From Pseudomonas sp. WS 5079 (GTDB taxonomy: Bacteria > Pseudomonadota > Gammaproteobacteria > Pseudomonadales > Pseudomonadaceae), in the NCBI RefSeq assembly GCF_012985465.1, contig NZ_JAAQWN010000001.1, forward strand, positions 62,001 to 126,000: a stretch of DNA of 64,000 nucleotides, in the 5' to 3' direction. The translations under genes were made by a program, and so were the position numbers. Positions 27,127-36,240 of the stretch are shown here, one piece after another. The notes below the pieces were generated by a model. It ran no database searches, was not told where the DNA came from, and saw only the letters and a program-made list of their open reading frames with translations. The first letter of the stretch is position 1; every line of letters begins with the position of its first letter.

Positions 27127-28713
27127 TTACTGCGCCGGCGCTGCCTTCATTTTCTCGGCGATTTTCGCATCCACCGCCGCGCGAATCTGGTCGATGCTGA
27201 AGCTCGCCGGTTTCTGGCTGGGTGGGTACTCGATGAAGGTTTCGAGGAAGGCCGCCGATTTGGTCACCGCGACGCCCGCCAGGTATACGTTCTTGGTGCT
27301 CCAGTCGTAATACTGGTCAGACACCACGTCCGCCCGCTCGTACGGGTCCATGCGCAAGTTGAGGATCTTCGGCACCCGCAGGCACACGAACGGCTCGCTC
27401 CAGACCCGGAAACCGCCAGGCTGGCGCTGTTCGCAGAACACCACTTTCCAGTTGTCGAAGCGCATCGATACCAGCACCCCGTCGTCGTTGAAGTAGTAGA
27501 ACTCGTTGCGTGCGCCTTTAGGTTGCTGGCCGGTCAGGTAGGGCAGTTGGTTGAAGCCGTCCAGGTGCACTTTGAAGTTGGCGCCGCCCGCGACCGGGGC
27601 CCAGCCTTTGAGCAGCTTGTCCTTGACCTCGGTATCGCCGGCCGCCGCGAGCAGGGTCGGGAACCAGTCCATGCCCGAGAGCATTTCGTTGGAGACTTCG
27701 CCGCCCTTGATCTTGCCCGGCCAGCGAATGATCGCCGGCACCCGGTAGGCGCCTTCCCAGTTGGAGTTCTTCTCGTTGCGAAACGGCGTGGTTGCCGCGT
27801 CCGGCCAGGAGAACTGGTTGGGCCCGTTATCGGTGGTGTAGACCACGATGGTGTTGTCGGCGATTTTCAGGTCGTCGAGGGTCTGCAGGAGTTTGCCGAC
27901 GTCACCGTCGTGCTCCAGCATGCCATCGGCGTACTCGTTGCCGGGCATGCCGCTCTGGCCCTTCATCGAGTCGCGCACGTGGGTGAACACGTGCATGCGC
28001 GTGGTGTTCATCCAGACAAAGAACGGCTTGTCGGCCTCGGCCTGTTTCTTGATGAACGCCTGGGCGGCGGCGGTGGTTTCGTCGTCGATGGTTTCCATGC
28101 GCTTGGTGGTCAAGGCGCCGGTGTCTTCGATCTTGCCGTCGGCAAAGCTGTGGATCACCCCACGTGGGGTGTTGGCCTTGACGAAGGCCGCGTCGTCCTT
28201 GGGCCAGTAAGGACGTTCCGGCTCTTCTTCGGCATTGAGGTGGTACAGGTTGCCGAAGAACTCATCGAAACCATGGTTGGAGGGCAGGTACTCATCGCGG
28301 TCGCCCAAGTGGTTCTTGCCGAATTGCCCGGTGGCGTAGCCCTGGGACTTGAGCGCCTGGGCGATGGTGATGTCGCGCTTTTGCAGGCCTACCGGTGCAC
28401 CGGGAATGCCGACCTTGGACAAGCCAGTGCGCAACGGCGTCTGGCCGGTAATAAAGGACGAGCGCCCGGCGGTGCAACTGTTCTCCGCGTAATAGTCGGT
28501 GAACATCATGCCTTCCTTGGCGATACGGTCGATGTTCGGGGTCTTGTAGCCCACGACGCCCATGGAATAGGCGCTGATATTGGTTTGCCCGATGTCATCG
28601 CCGAATATCACCAGGATATTCGGCTTTTCGGCGGCCAGGGCTGTCGCCCCGACCCCCATCACTGAAACCGCCACCAGGGCCAGTTTCGGTAGCCACTTGC
28701 ATATGCGAGTCAT
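27127..28713 (-). CDS. Secreted arylsulfatase (type I, formylglycine)
   Basis: A 528-residue sulfatase with a signal peptide (cleavage after TALA, about residue 28). The metal site begins NILVIFGDD (Asp39, Asp40). The formylglycine motif is Cys80 in NSCTAGRSSFITG, that is C-x-A-x-R with alanine in place of the usual proline. Downstream blocks include GKNHLGD (about 134-140) and TDNGPNQFSWPDA (about 295-307), which bind metal and sulfate in this family. It hydrolyses sulfate esters in the periplasm, probably to obtain sulfur. It is the last gene of the 14-gene unit, 75 bp after the HAD gene, with AAGGAG at its start, followed by a REP pair. Confidence 0.92.
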   Translation of the reverse strand: MTRICKWLPKLALVAVSVMGVGATALAAEKPNILVIFGDDIGQTNISAYSMGVVGYKTPNIDRIAKEGMMFTDYYAENSCTAGRSSFITGQTPLRTGLSKVGIPGAPVGLQKRDITIAQALKSQGYATGQFGKNHLGDRDEYLPSNHGFDEFFGNLYHLNAEEEPERPYWPKDDAAFVKANTPRGVIHSFADGKIEDTGALTTKRMETIDDETTAAAQAFIKKQAEADKPFFVWMNTTRMHVFTHVRDSMKGQSGMPGNEYADGMLEHDGDVGKLLQTLDDLKIADNTIVVYTTDNGPNQFSWPDAATTPFRNEKNSNWEGAYRVPAIIRWPGKIKGGEVSNEMLSGMDWFPTLLAAAGDTEVKDKLLKGWAPVAGGANFKVHLDGFNQLPYLTGQQPKGARNEFYYFNDDGVLVSMRFDNWKVVFCEQRQPGGFRVWSEPFVCLRVPKILNLRMDPYERADVVSDQYYDWSTKNVYLAGVAVTKSAAFLETFIEYPPSQKPASFSIDQIRAAVDAKIAEKMKAAPAQ

Positions 28714-28788
28714 GAGACCTGCTCCTTTATCGGCTTGAGTCGCACTGCTGCGACCAACGTTTACTACAGTCCATCGCGACGTCTTTGC

Positions 28789-29790
28789 TTATTGCACCTG
28801 CTTTTGCACAACCGGCTCGAACGGATAGATACGCCGCCAGTCGGCGGCCATATCGACCACGGTCCAACCCTTTGTATTGGCCTCGTCCAGGGCCTTGTCC
28901 AGGCGCCCCACCGAAGAGTTGCGGTCATACGCCCACTCCCGCGCAGCGTCGGTGTGGTGCACCAGCCCCATGAAACGTTTCCCCGCGCCTGCCGCCGTCC
29001 ATTGCAGCATCTGCAAGTCGCCGTCGGAGTTGCCGAAGGCGAGGATCGGTCGCCGGCCAATCACCGCATCGATGCTTTCCGGCTTACCCGGGCCATCGTC
29101 GTTATGGGCCAGCTTGGCGGTACGCAGGATCTGCGGCTTGCCGTCGTTGATCTGGAACTGCGTGACGAAGCTGCTGCCGATAACCTGTTCCGGCGGTACG
29201 CCATAGACCACGTCGGCAAAGGCGCGCATGAAGGCGGTGTCGCCGCCGGACACGATGTAGGTCTTAAATTGCTGGCTGCGCAGGTAGTCGAGCATTTCCA
29301 GCATCGGCTGGTAGATCATCTCGGTGTAGGGCTTGCCGGTTTTCGGATGGCGGGCCTGGGTCAGCCAGGCCTTGGCATTGGCGATAAAGGTCTCGGTGCT
29401 GATCCCGGTATGGGTCGCACCGATGATTTTCAGCAGGCCGTCCATGCCGCTCTGGGCCAGGGCCTGGTGGTCGTTTTCCAGCACGGCCTTGAACGGTTGG
29501 GTGGTTTTCCAGTCCGGGTGCTGGGGCGCCAGGCGCTTGATTTCATCGAACGCGAACAGCACCTGGAAGTACGCCGGCTGCTCGGTCCACAGGGTACCGT
29601 CGTTGTCGAACACGGCGATGCGCTCGGCGGGCTTGACGTAGTCCGTCGAACCTTCGGCGGTCACGGCCTGGACGAATTCGATGATGTGCTGTTTGCTCGG
29701 TCCTTCATTCCATGATGGCAGCGGGTCGCTGGCCCATGCGGGAAAGCTCAGGCACAGCAGCAGGGGCAGGGAGCGGCGCAGAGACGTCAT
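28789..29790 (-). CDS. Periplasmic HAD-family phosphatase
   Basis: A 333-residue HAD hydrolase with a signal peptide ([16 protein letters not shown], cleavage about residue 22). Motif I is VFDNDGTLW (nucleophile Asp about 59), motif II lies in [16 protein letters not shown] (about 195-210), and motif III/IV in [18 protein letters not shown] (about 265-282). It resembles phosphoserine-phosphatase-like proteins exported to the periplasm. The ATG at 29790 overlaps the stop of the BatD-like gene by 4 bp (ATGA), so longer readings are rejected and it is coupled to the Bat genes. The substrate is unknown; a phosphorylated or sulfated metabolite handled together with the sulfatase is possible. Confidence 0.88.
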   Translation of the reverse strand: MTSLRRSLPLLLCLSFPAWASDPLPSWNEGPSKQHIIEFVQAVTAEGSTDYVKPAERIAVFDNDGTLWTEQPAYFQVLFAFDEIKRLAPQHPDWKTTQPFKAVLENDHQALAQSGMDGLLKIIGATHTGISTETFIANAKAWLTQARHPKTGKPYTEMIYQPMLEMLDYLRSQQFKTYIVSGGDTAFMRAFADVVYGVPPEQVIGSSFVTQFQINDGKPQILRTAKLAHNDDGPGKPESIDAVIGRRPILAFGNSDGDLQMLQWTAAGAGKRFMGLVHHTDAAREWAYDRNSSVGRLDKALDEANTKGWTVVDMAADWRRIYPFEPVVQKQVQ

Positions 29791-30842
29791 GGGAAATCCT
29801 TTTCGCGACGGGGGTTCAGTGGTAGCAAGCGTAGTCGACGGCAGACCCGGCGCAATGTCGCCCAGGCGCGGCGCCACAGTGCTGGCAGCCGTGGCCAGAG
29901 CGAGTGGCCGAGGTAGCCGGCCAATAGCAGCAGCACCAGCGCCGCGCTCCAGGCCAGGCCGTGGCGCGACAGTTGCCAGCGCGTGTGTTGGCCCAAGTCC
30001 TTGAGGTCCTGGGCGATCGAAAAGGTCGGGCGGTAGTCGCTGCCAGCCAGGGCTTCGACGCTGATGGCGGGCAACTGCGCCACTTGCAGGCGATGGTTGC
30101 GGCTGTCCCACCATTTCACGCTGATGGCCGGTAACTGGTAATGGCCGCCCTGTTCGACCCGGTATACCCAACGGTCCACGCGCTGGCCGCCGCTGACAGT
30201 ACCGCGCCCGTCGTCCAGGTTGCTGATCAGCGCCGCCTGCGGGTAAGCGCGCAGGCCTTCGATCGAGGCTTGAGGCGGCGCCGGCAAGGACAGCGCCGGG
30301 GTGTTGTCGGCTTGCAGGGTGAGGGTGCGGGTCAGGCTGTCGCCCACCTTCAGCGGTGTGGCCGAGGTGCTGAGGTGTTGGCTCAGGCGCACCCCTTCGG
30401 CCACCAGCAGGTTCTCGCCGGGGTTGAATCCGGGTGGCAGCGTGGCCTTGAACGCCAGTGGCGCGCTGTGCGCAGTCAGAGGGGCGCTGGCCTGACCGGG
30501 TTGGGCGCTGACGGCCAGGGACGGCACGTTGAACTGCTGTGCCACGTTGGGAGTGATGCGGTAGCGATAGCGCATGCCATAGAAGTTCTGGCCGTCGATC
30601 ACCTGGGTCAGGTGCTCGGCCTCGCCCCCCGGTGCCTCGACCCGGGCGCCCGGCAATTGCAGGGCGGGCAGGCTGGCGGCGGCGGTGAACCAGGTGTCGG
30701 TCAGCACGTCCACCTGCAACTGCGCTTGCTCGCCCACCATCACTGCCGGGCCGGGCAGCAGTTGCACGTGCACCTTGAGTTGCGGCTCGCCGGCCATGAG
30801 CTGTGTGCAGAACAGCAGGCCGAGCAGGGCGGGCTTATTCAT
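29787..30842 (-). CDS. BatD-like membrane protein
   Basis: A 351-residue protein with a cleaved signal ([14 protein letters not shown]), a large periplasmic beta-rich region ([67 protein letters not shown], typical BatD repeats) and a C-terminal membrane span at about 290-312 with a basic cytoplasmic tail ([16 protein letters not shown]). BatD belongs to the Bacteroides-aerotolerance set and is thought to form a complex with the VWA proteins BatA and BatB. It overlaps the BatB/C gene by 8 bp and the HAD gene by 4 bp. Confidence 0.87.
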   Translation of the reverse strand: MNKPALLGLLFCTQLMAGEPQLKVHVQLLPGPAVMVGEQAQLQVDVLTDTWFTAAASLPALQLPGARVEAPGGEAEHLTQVIDGQNFYGMRYRYRITPNVAQQFNVPSLAVSAQPGQASAPLTAHSAPLAFKATLPPGFNPGENLLVAEGVRLSQHLSTSATPLKVGDSLTRTLTLQADNTPALSLPAPPQASIEGLRAYPQAALISNLDDGRGTVSGGQRVDRWVYRVEQGGHYQLPAISVKWWDSRNHRLQVAQLPAISVEALAGSDYRPTFSIAQDLKDLGQHTRWQLSRHGLAWSAALVLLLLAGYLGHSLWPRLPALWRRAWATLRRVCRRLRLLPLNPRREKDFP

Positions 30843-32346
30843 GGGCGCCGCCCTGGTCTTGCAGGCTGAATTTGCGCCGCAGGAAGTTGGCCGGCGAGGT
30901 GGTCAGGTTCTGCAACCACAGGGCGTCACTGCTGGCTTGTTCGGTCTGCACCGCCTTGGTTTGGCCCTTGCCGGGCGTCTTATCGAACTTGATCGCGTCG
31001 GGCTTGACCTCAGGGGCGTTGTCGGCGGCGCTTTCGGTGTCTTTTTTCAGGGCCATGGCCAATGCCAGGTTGGCACTGGCCTCGGGGAACTGTGGCTGGC
31101 GCTGCAAGGCTTGCTGGTAGGCGCTGATGGCCTGGTCGAACTTGAAGCGGCGCACATGGATATTGCCCAGGTAGAACGCCGCCTGCGCGCTGTCGAGTTG
31201 GGCGAAGGTGGCCTGGGCCAGATCGTAGTCGGCGGCGTTATAGGCCGCGATGCCTTTCCAGTAGGGGTCGACAAACAGGCGGGCGGCGGCGGGGTAGTGG
31301 TGGTGCTCGAAGGCCCAGCGCCCTTGTTGATCGGCTGTCAGAAAAGCATCGGCCAGCCCGTTGGCCTGGGCCGGCGCGGGTTGCAGGAACAGGCCCAGCA
31401 TCACCACGGCGGCCCAATTCAGGCTCCAGCCCCGGCGCACGCCGAACAGTGCCACCAGCAACAGCGGCCAACACAGCCAGTAGCCTTCGTCTTTCCATTG
31501 CAGGGCGCGCTGTTGTTCATCGGCCGCCTGGAAGTGCTGCTGCGCGTGCAGCTCCACCCAGTCCAGGTCGTCGTCATTGAGGGTCAAGCTGCCCAGCGGC
31601 GCATCGGTGGCGGCGGCCAGTTGCTTCAAGGCCGGGGCGTCGAAACTGCTGGGGTTGCTGCCCACCGCCAGGACCAACACTTGCAGCGGGCTGTCGGCCA
31701 ACAGGGGCTTGAGCCGCGGCAGTTGGGTGACGTCGGCCCCGTCGCTGAGCAGCAGCAGGGTGCCGGGGGACTTTTCTGCGTCGAGCAGGCGCCTGGCTTG
31801 CTCGATGACCGCAGCCACGTCCTTGCCCGGCCGTGTGATCAGGTCGCTGGCGAGGGCCTGGATAAAGCTGTCCAGCAGCGCCGGGTCATCGGTGGGCGGC
31901 AACACCAGGTGCGCGCTGCCGGCGTAGACGATCAGTGCGGTTCTTGCGCCTTTGCGCCGCGCAACCAGGTCATGCACCTTTTGTTTGGCCGCTTCCAGGC
32001 GGGTGGGCGGCACGTCGATGTTGTCCATGGACGGGGACAGGTCGAGGGCAATGATCAACGGTGCGCGATTCTCCAGGAAGGCCGGTCGGTCCTGCTCCCA
32101 GGTCGGCCCAGCAGCGGCGAGGGCGCCGAGCACCAGCAACGCACTGGCCAGGTGCACCGGGCGCAGGCGATGGGGATCGCTGGGCGTGAGCAACAGGTGC
32201 GGCAACAGGTGCGGGGCGATATTGCCGCGCAGGCGGCGTTGCAGGTCGCGGTTACGCCGCCAGAGCAGGGGCAGCAGTACGCCGATCAAGGCCAGTAGCA
32301 GCCAGGCGGGGCGCAGGAAGTGCAAGTCACTGAGGTTGAACGCCAT
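30835..32346 (-). CDS. BatB/BatC-like VWA-TPR membrane protein
   Basis: A 503-residue fusion. Two membrane spans (about 11-30 and 56-75) precede a VWA domain with the MIDAS motif [11 protein letters not shown] (DxSxS, about 97-105) and TDDPALL, then a third span (about 300-325), then TPR repeats ([72 protein letters not shown], about 370-440). BatB and BatC are often separate; here they are joined. The GAGG ribosome site supports the ATG, which overlaps batA by 20 bp. It should sit in the inner membrane with the VWA domain interacting with the MoxR ATPase or with client enzymes. Confidence 0.9.
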   Translation of the reverse strand: MAFNLSDLHFLRPAWLLLALIGVLLPLLWRRNRDLQRRLRGNIAPHLLPHLLLTPSDPHRLRPVHLASALLVLGALAAAGPTWEQDRPAFLENRAPLIIALDLSPSMDNIDVPPTRLEAAKQKVHDLVARRKGARTALIVYAGSAHLVLPPTDDPALLDSFIQALASDLITRPGKDVAAVIEQARRLLDAEKSPGTLLLLSDGADVTQLPRLKPLLADSPLQVLVLAVGSNPSSFDAPALKQLAAATDAPLGSLTLNDDDLDWVELHAQQHFQAADEQQRALQWKDEGYWLCWPLLLVALFGVRRGWSLNWAAVVMLGLFLQPAPAQANGLADAFLTADQQGRWAFEHHHYPAAARLFVDPYWKGIAAYNAADYDLAQATFAQLDSAQAAFYLGNIHVRRFKFDQAISAYQQALQRQPQFPEASANLALAMALKKDTESAADNAPEVKPDAIKFDKTPGKGQTKAVQTEQASSDALWLQNLTTSPANFLRRKFSLQDQGGAHE

Positions 32347-33328
32347 CCGGCACCTCCCGTCTGGTGCGGTACGGCCATGCTGCAGCGATCAGGTGGTATA
32401 CGGCGAACACACTCAAGGCTGCGCCCAGGGGCAGCCAGAACAGATCGCGCTTGGGTTGGTGGCTGAGGGTCTGGACCTGATGGGGGGTGAGCTGGTCGAG
32501 GGTGCTGTAGATCTGGTCCAGGGTGTCGCGGTTTTCTGCACGGAAATAGCGCCCGCCGGTGGCGTCGGCAATCTGTTGCAAGGCGCCCAGGTTGACCTTG
32601 GCCTCGCCCGACGCGCCGGGGTCGCCAATGCCGATGGTATGGATTACCACGCCTTTGACCGCAGCCATGCTGGCGGCGTGGTCCGGGGTGATTGCGCTGC
32701 TGGTGTCGTTGCCGTCGGTGAGCAGGATCAGCACTTTCTCCTGCTCGTGGGCCGCGTCCAGCAGCTTCAGGCTCAGGCCGATGGCATCGCCAATGGCCGT
32801 GTTGGGCCCGGCCATGCCGATGCCGCTGTCATCGAGCAGCAGCGCCAGGCTGGCATGGTCCAGGGTCAGCGGTGCCTGGGGGTAGGCGCCGCTGCCAAAC
32901 AGGATCAGGCCCAGGCGGTCATCCTTGCGCCGCTGGATAAACCCCTGCACCACCTGTTTGACTGCGGCCAGGCGGTCAATCTTCTGGCCGCTGGCGTCGG
33001 TGAAGTCCTGGGTCTGCATGGACTGGGAAATATCGATGGCCAGCATCAGGTCGCGCACCGGCTGTTGGCGTTCGATAGGTTTTTCTACCCAGACCGGGCG
33101 CGCCACGGCCAGCACCAGAAGGGCCCAGACCAGCAGGTTGAGCAGCAATTGCCCGCGATTGCTGCGGCTGCCGCTGGCTGCCGGGGCTTGCCCCACCGCG
33201 CGGCTCATCCCGGCGAAAAACGGCACCCGCACCGCGCTGCGCGCCTCGTGGTAGGCGGGCAGGTAACGCCAGGCCAGCCAGGGCGCTGGCAGCAGGAGCA
33301 ACAACCAAGGGTAATCAAGCTGCCACAT
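32327..33328 (-). CDS. BatA-like VWA membrane protein
   Basis: A 333-residue inner-membrane protein: N-terminal span (DYPWLLLLLPAPWLAWRYLP), a second span about 57-75, a VWA domain with MIDAS motif DISQSMQTQDF (about 91-101) and TDGNDTSSAIT (about 195-205), and a C-terminal span (about 305-325). The ATG at 33328 overlaps the DUF4381 gene by 14 bp; the longer reading lies wholly inside that gene and is rejected. VWA domains with intact MIDAS bind a divalent metal and a protein ligand; BatA works with MoxR ATPases in enzyme or complex assembly. Confidence 0.9.
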   Translation of the reverse strand: MWQLDYPWLLLLLPAPWLAWRYLPAYHEARSAVRVPFFAGMSRAVGQAPAASGSRSNRGQLLLNLLVWALLVLAVARPVWVEKPIERQQPVRDLMLAIDISQSMQTQDFTDASGQKIDRLAAVKQVVQGFIQRRKDDRLGLILFGSGAYPQAPLTLDHASLALLLDDSGIGMAGPNTAIGDAIGLSLKLLDAAHEQEKVLILLTDGNDTSSAITPDHAASMAAVKGVVIHTIGIGDPGASGEAKVNLGALQQIADATGGRYFRAENRDTLDQIYSTLDQLTPHQVQTLSHQPKRDLFWLPLGAALSVFAVYHLIAAAWPYRTRREVPDGVQPQ

Positions 33329-33785
33329 GATGCCCCTCCACCCAGGTTCGGCACTGGGCCAGCAGGCGTGCACGCTGTTCGGCGCCCAGCGCCTCGGGCG
33401 GCGCGTAAGCCAGTTCGGCCAGTTGCCGGCTGAGGTCTGCCGGCACCTGCCCAGCGCCATGGCGTTGCAGGAAGGCTTGCCAGTCGGCGCCACTCAAGGT
33501 CGGCACGCGTTGCAGCTCTTCGGGGGCCAGGGGCATCGACAGCGCCACGCGCTTGAGTAACACCGGCAGTTCCCGTAGATCCTCCAGCGCATCCAGGCGG
33601 GCCAGGGCCTCACGGCGATAGGCATTGCGGCGCCACGCAAGCCAGGCCCTGGCCGCCCACACCAGCAGGCCGAGGATCAGCAGGCCGAGCAGCAGCCACC
33701 AACCCCAGGTCTGCGGCCAGTAGCTGACGGGCGCGGGTAAGCCCAGCTCTTGCAGCTGTTCGATGCTCGGCACCTGGGCGTTCAA
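33315..33785 (-). CDS. DUF4381 membrane protein of the MoxR/Bat operon
   Basis: A 156-residue protein with one strong membrane span at about 28-48 (WGWWLLLGLLILGLLVWAARAWLAW) after a short periplasmic Pro-rich segment, then a basic helical region (RRNAYRREALARLDALEDLRELPVLLKRVALS) and LSGADWQAFLQRHG. The sequence matches the DUF4381 proteins that accompany DUF58 and VWA genes in gammaproteobacteria. It overlaps DUF58 by 4 bp and batA by 14 bp. Probably a structural component of the complex. Confidence 0.9.
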   Translation of the reverse strand: MNAQVPSIEQLQELGLPAPVSYWPQTWGWWLLLGLLILGLLVWAARAWLAWRRNAYRREALARLDALEDLRELPVLLKRVALSMPLAPEELQRVPTLSGADWQAFLQRHGAGQVPADLSRQLAELAYAPPEALGAEQRARLLAQCRTWVEGHHVAA

Positions 33786-34705
33786 CGGCGCCTGCCCAGT
33801 TCGTCGCGCAATTGCTCGGCGGCGGGCAGGGCGCTGCTGAACATCAGCACGGGCACCTGGCTGCGCCGCAACAGGTTGGCGACATCCTTGAGGCGGCCGC
33901 CGAGAAAATCCCCCAGGGGTTGGCGCACCTGCTGTTGTTGCACGGCCAATTCCACCTGCAACTGGCCCTGGGTCACGCGCAGTTGGCCACTTTTGGGCAC
34001 GTTGAGGGCCAGCGGATCGTAGACCTGCAAGGCGAGCACATCGTTATGGGCCGACAGCTGGCGCAGCAGTTGCAGGGTGCGCGGCCCGGCGCCGGCAAAG
34101 TCGCTGACGATGCAGATCAAATGGTCATGCCCGGCCAGCGCCAGGCAATGCTGCAAGACCTTGTCCAGTTGCCCGTCGCCCTCATGGTCCGGATTGCGCG
34201 CATTGAGCGCCTGGTTGTGCTGCACGATACGGCTGCACAGGGCCTCGACCCGCTTGCGGCTGCGCAACGGGGCCACGGCGTCGATGCGCTCATCGTTGAA
34301 CACCACGCCGCCGACCCGGTCGCCTGCGTTGAATACCATCCACGCGGCGAGCGCCGCCAGTTCGGCGGCGACGGCTGATTTGAAGCTGCGCACCGAGCCA
34401 AAGAACATCGACATGCGCTGGTCGACCACGATCAAGGCCGGGCGGTCGCGCTCTTCGGTAAAGGCGCGCACCACCGGCTTGCCGGTGCGCAGCGAGGCGC
34501 GCCAGTCGAGGTGGCGCAGGTCGTCACCGGGCTGGTAGCGCCGCAGTTCATCGAAGTTCAGGCCGCGCCCGCGCAGGCGTGACGCATGGTTGCCCGCCAG
34601 GATGCTGCCGTGGGGCTGGCGTGCCACAAAACTCAAGCCCCGTGCCTGGAACTGCAGGGCCATCAACTGCCCGAGGGACACGTAGACCTGACCGTCGGCG
34701 TTCAT
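33782..34705 (-). CDS. DUF58 protein of the MoxR/Bat operon
   Basis: A 307-residue cytoplasmic DUF58 protein. Hallmarks are SILAGNHASRLRGRGLNFDELRRYQPGDDLRHLDWRASLRTGKPVVRAFTEERDRPALIVVDQRMSMFFGS (about 29-98), where the RGxGxxFxExRxYxPGDDxRxIDW pattern is diagnostic. The following half is VWA-like with a degenerate MIDAS (DQRMSMF). DUF58 proteins are almost always coded beside MoxR ATPases and are presumed adaptors. It overlaps both neighbours by 4 bp. Confidence 0.92.
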   Translation of the reverse strand: MNADGQVYVSLGQLMALQFQARGLSFVARQPHGSILAGNHASRLRGRGLNFDELRRYQPGDDLRHLDWRASLRTGKPVVRAFTEERDRPALIVVDQRMSMFFGSVRSFKSAVAAELAALAAWMVFNAGDRVGGVVFNDERIDAVAPLRSRKRVEALCSRIVQHNQALNARNPDHEGDGQLDKVLQHCLALAGHDHLICIVSDFAGAGPRTLQLLRQLSAHNDVLALQVYDPLALNVPKSGQLRVTQGQLQVELAVQQQQVRQPLGDFLGGRLKDVANLLRRSQVPVLMFSSALPAAEQLRDELGRRR

Positions 34706-35676
34706 GCCGGGATCGCCACTTTGGCCAGCAGGCGGTCGAGCACCTGATCGGCACTGACCCCATCGGCCACCGCGTCGTAGCTCAGTTGCAGGCGATGGCG
34801 CAGTACTGGATGCACCACCGCTTGCACGTTGGCCGGGGTGACGAATGCCTGGCCCTGCAACCAGGCATCGGCGCGTGCGCAGCGGTCCAGGCCGATGCCG
34901 CCACGGGGGCTGGCGCCGAGGCTGATCCAGCGTGCCAGGTCCGGGTCGTAGTCGCCGGGATGGCGGGTGGCGTTGATCAGGTCGATCAGGTAGCGGTCGA
35001 TGGCCGGCGCGACCTGCACGGCGCTGACTTCCCGGCGGGCGGCGAAGATCACCTCTTGTGCCAGGTTGAAGCCCTGAGTGACAGGGGCGTCGCCTGCCTG
35101 TTCTTCGGCCCGCAGCAAGCGCAGCACCTGGCTTTCATCGTCGGCGCTGGGGTAGTCGAGGAGGATTTTTAGCAAAAAGCGGTCCATCTGCGCTTCCGGC
35201 AGTGGGTAGGTGCCTTCCTGTTCGATGGGGTTCTGGGTGGCGACCACGATAAACAGTTCGGGCAGCGCGTGGCTGGCGCCGGCCACGGTGATTTGCCGCT
35301 CTTCCATGGCTTCGAGCAGGGCGGCCTGGACCTTGGCCGGGGCGCGGTTGATTTCATCAGCCAGGATCAGGTTGCCGAACAAGGGGCCGGGCTGGAAACG
35401 GATCTGGTTCTGCCCGTCCACCTGGTGCAGCACCTCGGCGCCGGTGATGTCCGAAGGCAGCAGGTCGGGGGTGAACTGGATCCGGCTCATCTGCGCGTCG
35501 AGGTGCCTGGCCAGGGCCTTGACCGTGCGGGTCTTGGCCAGCCCCGGCAGGCTTTCCAACAGCAGGTGACCGTTGGCCAGCAGGCCCAGGAGGATCTGCC
35601 GGATAACCTGGTCCTGGCCCAGCACGCTTTCGGCGATGCTGGCTTGCAGGGCGTTAAGATCGTTGAGCGCTGTCAT
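34702..35676 (-). CDS. MoxR-family AAA+ ATPase
   Basis: A 324-residue AAA+ ATPase. The ATG at 35676 has AAGGA at the right spacing; another ATG three codons earlier overlaps that ribosome site and is less likely. Walker A is in LLLESLPGLAKTRTVKAL (about 37-54), Walker B in LILADEINRAPAKVQAALLEAMEERQITV (about 106-134), sensor 1 in FIVVATQNPIEQEGTYPLPEAQMDRFLL. MoxR ATPases act as chaperones that insert cofactors or activate enzymes together with VWA partners, here BatA and BatB/C. It is in the middle of the 14-gene unit, so its clients may be coded in the same unit. Confidence 0.93.
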   Translation of the reverse strand: MTALNDLNALQASIAESVLGQDQVIRQILLGLLANGHLLLESLPGLAKTRTVKALARHLDAQMSRIQFTPDLLPSDITGAEVLHQVDGQNQIRFQPGPLFGNLILADEINRAPAKVQAALLEAMEERQITVAGASHALPELFIVVATQNPIEQEGTYPLPEAQMDRFLLKILLDYPSADDESQVLRLLRAEEQAGDAPVTQGFNLAQEVIFAARREVSAVQVAPAIDRYLIDLINATRHPGDYDPDLARWISLGASPRGGIGLDRCARADAWLQGQAFVTPANVQAVVHPVLRHRLQLSYDAVADGVSADQVLDRLLAKVAIPA

Positions 35677-35700
35677 CACAATCATCCTTGAAGCATTGGA

Positions 35701-36240
35701 TCACCAGGGTGCGGCGACCACGATGTACTGCACGGAACTGCCGACGTACTGCGGTTGGTACCAGGTCGGCCCGCAATGCTGGTAGGCCACGCCATTGGCG
35801 ATGACCGACACGCAATCGACCGGCACCGTGTTGACCCGCGTGCCGATGGCCAGGATCGTCGCGGTGGTGGCGCCGATCACGGCGGCCGTGGCCCAGGGGT
35901 GATACCAATCATCCGGCGGCGGTGGTGGCGGCGGTGGCGGCATCGGGTAAGGATGCGGCCCAGGCCCTGGTTCCGGCCCTGGATACGGCGGCGGATGCGG
36001 GCCGGGCGGCGGCCCTGGATACGGATGCGGCCCCGGCTGCGGGTGTGGCTCGGGATGAGGCGGCATGGGCCGGGGCGCCGGCATCGGGTGCGGCGGCGGT
36101 GGATGGAAACCGCCACCGCCATGGGGCACGACGAAGGTCCGTGCGCCACCACCGCCGCGCATCTGCCAGGAGTGGGCGGTCAGCGGGTTGAACAGGGTCA
36201 GCAGCAAGCTGGCAGTGAGCACCGCCGCCATGGGCTTCAT
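35701..36240 (-). CDS. Secreted proline/histidine/glycine-rich protein
   Basis: A 179-residue protein with a signal peptide (AAVLTASLLLTLFNPLTAHS). Residues about 27-110 are low complexity: a Gly-rich patch, then PxP and HPxP repeats with about a dozen histidines, ending in nine consecutive prolines. A hydrophobic segment follows (ATAAVIGATTATILAIG, about 115-131) and the C-terminal domain has two cysteines (PVDCVSVIANGVAYQHCGPTWYQPQY). The C-terminal block looks like a small conserved envelope domain seen in other Pro-rich pseudomonad proteins, which I cannot name with certainty. The His/Pro repeats could bind metal or span the periplasm. It overlaps the DUF2092 gene by 4 bp. Confidence 0.8.
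   Translation of the reverse strand: MKPMAAVLTASLLLTLFNPLTAHSWQMRGGGGARTFVVPHGGGGFHPPPPHPMPAPRPMPPHPEPHPQPGPHPYPGPPPGPHPPPYPGPEPGPGPHPYPMPPPPPPPPPDDWYHPWATAAVIGATTATILAIGTRVNTVPVDCVSVIANGVAYQHCGPTWYQPQYVGSSVQYIVVAAPW

Noticed and set aside
28739-28754. GTCGCA-CTGC-TGCGAC hairpin between HAD and sulfatase as a terminator
   Set aside because: No U-run follows the stem on the minus strand and the stem is short; the sulfatase is more likely read through from upstream.
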